In this document: positions 4,916-7,520 of the stretch, piece after piece
Layout: each line of letters begins with the position of its first letter
Position numbering within the stretch: the stretch's first letter is position 1
Assembly (NCBI GenBank): GCA_964195005.1
Contig: CAXMOO010000127.1
Coordinates: forward strand, 1 to 7,520
From: JAUXLW01 sp964195005
GTDB taxonomy: Bacteria > Actinomycetota > Acidimicrobiia > Spongiisociales > SHLN01
Direction of reading: 5' to 3'
Length of the DNA stretch: 7,520 nt
Notes under the pieces: generated by a model
Database searches by the model: none
Told to the model about the DNA's origin: nothing
Seen by the model: only the letters and a program-made list of their open reading frames with translations
Position numbers and translations under genes: made by a program

Positions 4916-6308
4916 AACCTGGCAGGCCAAGCTGCGGCAAGCAACGGCCGGCGTTCGCTTCCGGACCACCCTCATTGCGGTGGTGGTAGTGGGCATCATG
5001 GTGGCCGTCGGACTCCTGTACCTGGCACTTGAGACCCGCAATCGCATCGAGGAATCGATCACGTCGGCGGCTGAGACCAGGGCAGCCGACGTGGTGACGC
5101 TCATCGAGGCCGGTGCAATCGAAGACCCGGTGCAGGGAATCAGTGATGACATGGTGGTCCAGGTGGTGGATACCGGCGGCAGGGTGGTGACTGCCAGCGC
5201 CGGCCTGGAGAGCCTCGGACGATTTGCGGATGTCACGCCCGGGGTCGGCCAGGTCGAAGTGCTCCGGATAAACGGCATCTTCGAGGAACTCGAAGATATT
5301 TCCCCCTTCGTCGAGGACGAGAGCCCCTATCGAGTGGTGGTGCTTGGTTTTGGGTTGGGAACCGTGCAGGTTGCCGTGAGTCTGGAGCCGGCCGACGCGG
5401 CCGTCGACGCTCTACGGCCGCTGCTACTCACCGGGTTCCCCTTCCTCCTCGCCGCGGTGGGCCTGATTGTTTGGCGCCTCACCGGACGGGCTCTGCATCC
5501 CGTAGAAAGCATGCGCGAGGAAGCCGCCGCGGTGTCGGCCCTGGCCCTCGACCGCCGCTTGCCGGTACCCGACTCTCAAGACGAGATCCACCGGCTGGCA
5601 GTGACCCTCAACTCAATGCTCGAGCGGCTCGAATCGGCCGCCGTCAGCCAACGCAGATTCATTGCCGACGCGTCCCACGAGCTGAAAAGCCCTATCACCG
5701 CCATGAGAACCATGCTCGAAGTAGCCGACCAGACGCCCGGCTTCGATGACTGGGAAAACCTGCTGCATGACCTCATGGGCGAGGATCGACGCCTTGGGCA
5801 TCTGGTCGGCGATCTGCTAACTCTGGCCCGGGCCGACGAGCGGGCATCGCCTGTGCGCCGCGAGGAGCTCGACCTGGATCGGCTGGTGGGAATCGAGACC
5901 GAGTCGGCCCGAGGCCGTTATCCGGATGTTGCCATCAACACCTCGGGCCTCGTCCCGATGCGAATGTGGGGAGACACCGGGTCGCTGAGAAGGTTGCTGG
6001 CCAACCTCGTGGAGAACGCCTGTCGTCACGCCACCACCTCAGTGACCGTGGGCTCGCGGGCGACCGACCAGGGCTTCGTCGTGCTGGTCGGTGACGACGG
6101 GCCCGGGATACCTCCTGCTGAGCGGGAGCGGGTGTTCGAACGCTTCGTGCGGCTCGATGAATCCCGCAGCCGGGGCGAGGGCGGTACCGGATTGGGTCTC
6201 GCGGTCGCCCGTGCCATCGCCCGCTCCCACGGGGGAGACATTCGGGTGGTCGACGCCGACCAGGGAGCGACGCTCGAGGTGAGCCTTCCCGTAGGACGGC
6301 CCGGTTAG
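4908..6308 (+). CDS. sensor histidine kinase (HAMP, HisKA, HATPase)
   Basis: A membrane kinase of 466 residues from GTG 4908, which overlaps the regulator's stop by eight bases. GTG 4881 would add nine residues; neither has a clear Shine-Dalgarno site, so translational coupling is likely. The order is a short basic cytoplasmic start, TM1 (about 22-41), an external sensor region of about 130 residues, TM2 (about 171-191, TGFPFLLAAVGLIVW), HAMP, then HisKA with FIADASHELKSPIT, phosphoacceptor H257. The ATPase domain has an N-box NLVENACRHA (N370), G1 DDGPGIP (396-402), an F-box FERFVRLDESRS and G2 GGTGLGLAVARA. All catalytic motifs are intact. The sensor region (LIEAGAIEDP, DMVVQVVDTGGRVVTASAGLE, then acidic stretches) resembles the unclassified external domains of MprB/TcrY-type kinases and gives no hint of the ligand. 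It should phosphorylate the regulator encoded just before it, in response to an outside signal. Confidence 0.92.
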   Translation: MGRTWQAKLRQATAGVRFRTTLIAVVVVGIMVAVGLLYLALETRNRIEESITSAAETRAADVVTLIEAGAIEDPVQGISDDMVVQVVDTGGRVVTASAGLESLGRFADVTPGVGQVEVLRINGIFEELEDISPFVEDESPYRVVVLGFGLGTVQVAVSLEPADAAVDALRPLLLTGFPFLLAAVGLIVWRLTGRALHPVESMREEAAAVSALALDRRLPVPDSQDEIHRLAVTLNSMLERLESAAVSQRRFIADASHELKSPITAMRTMLEVADQTPGFDDWENLLHDLMGEDRRLGHLVGDLLTLARADERASPVRREELDLDRLVGIETESARGRYPDVAINTSGLVPMRMWGDTGSLRRLLANLVENACRHATTSVTVGSRATDQGFVVLVGDDGPGIPPAERERVFERFVRLDESRSRGEGGTGLGLAVARAIARSHGGDIRVVDADQGATLEVSLPVGRPG

Positions 6309-6321
6309 AACGGCTGGAACG

Positions 6322-7299
6322 CTAGAACTGAAGGGCGGCTGCGGCCCAGTGAAACCCCGCCCCAAACGCGGTTAGCACCACCAGGTCACCTTCCTTGATG
6401 AGGCCCTCCTCGTTGGCCTCCCAAAGCGCCAGAGGCACCGAAGCCGAACCGGTGTTCCCGTAGCGGTCCACATTGACGTATACCTGGTTCTCGGAGGCAC
6501 CCAGTTTCTTGCCGACGGCGTCGATGATTCGCAGGTTGGCCTGGTGCGGGACGATTAGAGCAACGTCCTCCAGGCGCTTGCCGATCTGGTCGAGAACGTC
6601 CTCCACTACACCGCTCATGCGGCGCACCGCCTCGCGAAAAACCTCGCGGCCGTTCATATCCAGACGCTGATGATCGCCGCGCGCCGCCGCCTCAACTGTG
6701 AATGGGTGACGGGTGCCCCCGGTCTGCAGAGTGAGAATGCCGGCCTTGCTCCCATCGGTGCCGGCAAGCACCGCCAGAACTTCAGCCCGGCCACTACCGG
6801 AATCCATGATCACTGCTCCGGCGGCGTCGCCGAACAGGACACTGGTCGCCCGATCCTCCCAATTGATGAGCCTCGAAATCAGCTCCACTCCGATAACCAG
6901 AATCCGCTTGGGCTCAAAGTGAATCCGGGCCCGAGCAACATCCAGAGCCTGCACAAACCCCGCACATCCGCTGCCGCCGAGGTCATAGGTTGGGATGTTG
7001 CGGCAACCAAGCCGGTGCTGCAACAGCGAAGCTGTGTCCGGGGTGTAGACCTCTGGCGTGTCGGTGGCAACGATGATCTCGTCGATATCGTCCGCCGTCA
7101 GCCCAGCATCCTTGAGAGCTCGTTCGGCGGCGATCGCTGCCAGATCGAGGGTGGACTCGTCGTCGGCAGCGAAGCGCCGCTCCTTTATCCCGGTGCGAGA
7201 GGTGATCCATTCATCTGTGGTGTCGACCAGCTTCGACCAATCCTCGTTGGTCATGACCCGCTCGGGGACATACCCTCCGAAACCGATAATGGCCGTCAT
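6322..7299 (-). CDS. fabH: 3-oxoacyl-ACP synthase III (ketoacyl-ACP synthase III), FabH-like
   Basis: A complete 325-residue cytosolic thiolase-fold enzyme, the normal FabH length. It starts at MTAIIGFGGYVPERVMTNEDW; the start (complement of 7297-7299) is fixed by GGAGG just upstream on the minus strand and by the usual FabH N-terminus. An open extension further upstream reads as unrelated sequence. DTTDEWITSRTGIKERR (26-42) is the FabH CoA/substrate-entry motif. The catalytic triad is complete: C112 in GGSGCAGF, H252 in VPHQANLRIID and N282 in DRYGNTGSAS. The family joins acetyl- or branched acyl-CoA with malonyl-ACP to start fatty acid synthesis. Around the cysteine the sequence is GGSGC rather than the common AAAC/NAAC, and no other fatty-acid gene is visible nearby, so a specialised KAS III with another acyl donor is possible. 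Its 3' end faces the kinase gene with only 13 bases between and no visible hairpin. Family very sure, exact substrate not. Confidence 0.92.
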   Translation of the reverse strand: MTAIIGFGGYVPERVMTNEDWSKLVDTTDEWITSRTGIKERRFAADDESTLDLAAIAAERALKDAGLTADDIDEIIVATDTPEVYTPDTASLLQHRLGCRNIPTYDLGGSGCAGFVQALDVARARIHFEPKRILVIGVELISRLINWEDRATSVLFGDAAGAVIMDSGSGRAEVLAVLAGTDGSKAGILTLQTGGTRHPFTVEAAARGDHQRLDMNGREVFREAVRRMSGVVEDVLDQIGKRLEDVALIVPHQANLRIIDAVGKKLGASENQVYVNVDRYGNTGSASVPLALWEANEEGLIKEGDLVVLTAFGAGFHWAAAALQF

Positions 7300-7414
7300 G
7301 AGTCCTCCGATTGCGCGACCCGAGGCTACCGGTCCGGTGCCGGAACTGCCCGTCAAATCGTCAAGAGTCCCCGGGAGATGCCGAAAACTCATGGAGCTAC
7401 CTGAAGAGAAAGCA
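7300..7414. promoter_or_regulatory. divergent intergenic region with small repeats
   Basis: About 115 bases lie between the divergent FabH-like and GAF-type genes, so promoters in both directions are expected. Visible structure: the 11-bp palindrome ACCGGTCCGGT at 7328-7338, followed closely by another CCGG-type repeat, and CGTCAA twice, at 7351-7356 and 7359-7364. On the minus strand the latter reads as two TTGACG copies that could be -35 elements for the FabH gene. TAGCCT, the complement of 7323-7328, is a weak -10 candidate, but the spacing from either copy is longer than usual. I cannot place a convincing promoter. Confidence 0.35.
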
Positions 7415-7520
7415 ATGAGTGCCCCCATCCCCGAAAACGAGACACAGAGGCTCGAAGAGCTGGACTCGTACCAAATCCTCGACACGATGTCCGAACAGGC
7501 CTTCGACGACATCACTGCCC
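7415..7520 (+). CDS. GAF-type signalling protein, N-terminus only
   Basis: From ATG 7415 the frame reads SAPIPENETQRLEEL followed by DSYQILDTMSEQAFDDITA and runs off the window (35 codons seen). The pattern PENE-RL-L-Y-ILDT-E-FDDI is the stereotyped linker found directly before an N-terminal GAF domain in many sensor kinases, diguanylate cyclases and PP2C/SpoIIE phosphatases. The output domain is beyond the edge, so the enzyme type cannot be told. An in-frame ATG at 7391 would add eight residues; I prefer 7415 because the conserved part begins just after it and a weak AAGAG lies six bases before it. Confidence 0.7.
   Translation, partial: MSAPIPENETQRLEELDSYQILDTMSEQAFDDITA

Noticed and set aside
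6670..7404. Plus-strand open frame of 244 codons opposite the FabH-like gene
   Set aside because: The minus strand carries a complete FabH with an intact triad; the plus frame has no domain pattern and is best explained by codon bias of the true gene.
7300..7515. N-terminal extension of the FabH-like protein by 72 residues
   Set aside because: The extension is unlike any FabH N-terminus, overlaps the divergent gene, and a good Shine-Dalgarno site precedes the internal start at 7299.

Overview
The window is GC-rich (roughly 60-65% by eye), with strong GGAGG-type ribosome binding sites, several GTG starts and tightly packed genes. Together with the protein types (TfoX N-terminal-like protein, bacterial PH-like membrane protein, TcrA-like OmpR regulator), this suggests a high-GC actinobacterium, perhaps of the Acidimicrobiia type. 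No rRNA or other taxonomic marker is present, so this is inference. I saw no tRNA, CRISPR array, insertion sequence or phage gene.

Left part (1-502): the 3' end of a TfoX N-terminal-domain-like gene, then a very small cysteine-containing gene (44 codons) with an excellent Shine-Dalgarno site. A two-part GC-rich hairpin follows and probably ends this small transcript. A gene for a two-TM PH-like membrane protein comes next (503-949).

Centre (950-6308): this is the main content, six same-strand genes with gaps of -4, 13, 10, 32 and -8 bases, which I read as one operon. The order is ABC ATPase, ABC-2 permease, lipoprotein of an uncharacterised family, small four-TM protein with histidines placed as in b-type heme proteins, OmpR-family response regulator, and sensor histidine kinase. 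Immediately upstream of the first gene are two head-to-tail copies of TTTCAGCTTG, 11 bp apart, the expected geometry for an OmpR-family dimer. The simplest model is a self-regulated envelope response: the kinase senses something outside the membrane, the regulator binds the repeat, and an exporter with two envelope accessory proteins is made. The transporter resembles the BcrA/lantibiotic-immunity type. The lipoprotein and the putative heme protein are not part of the classical peptide-detoxification sets, which makes the combination the most interesting thing here.

Right part (6309-7520): a convergent, complete ketoacyl-ACP synthase III (FabH-like) gene on the minus strand. A short divergent intergenic region with small repeats follows, then the 5' end of a gene whose N-terminus matches those of GAF-domain signalling proteins, cut by the window edge.
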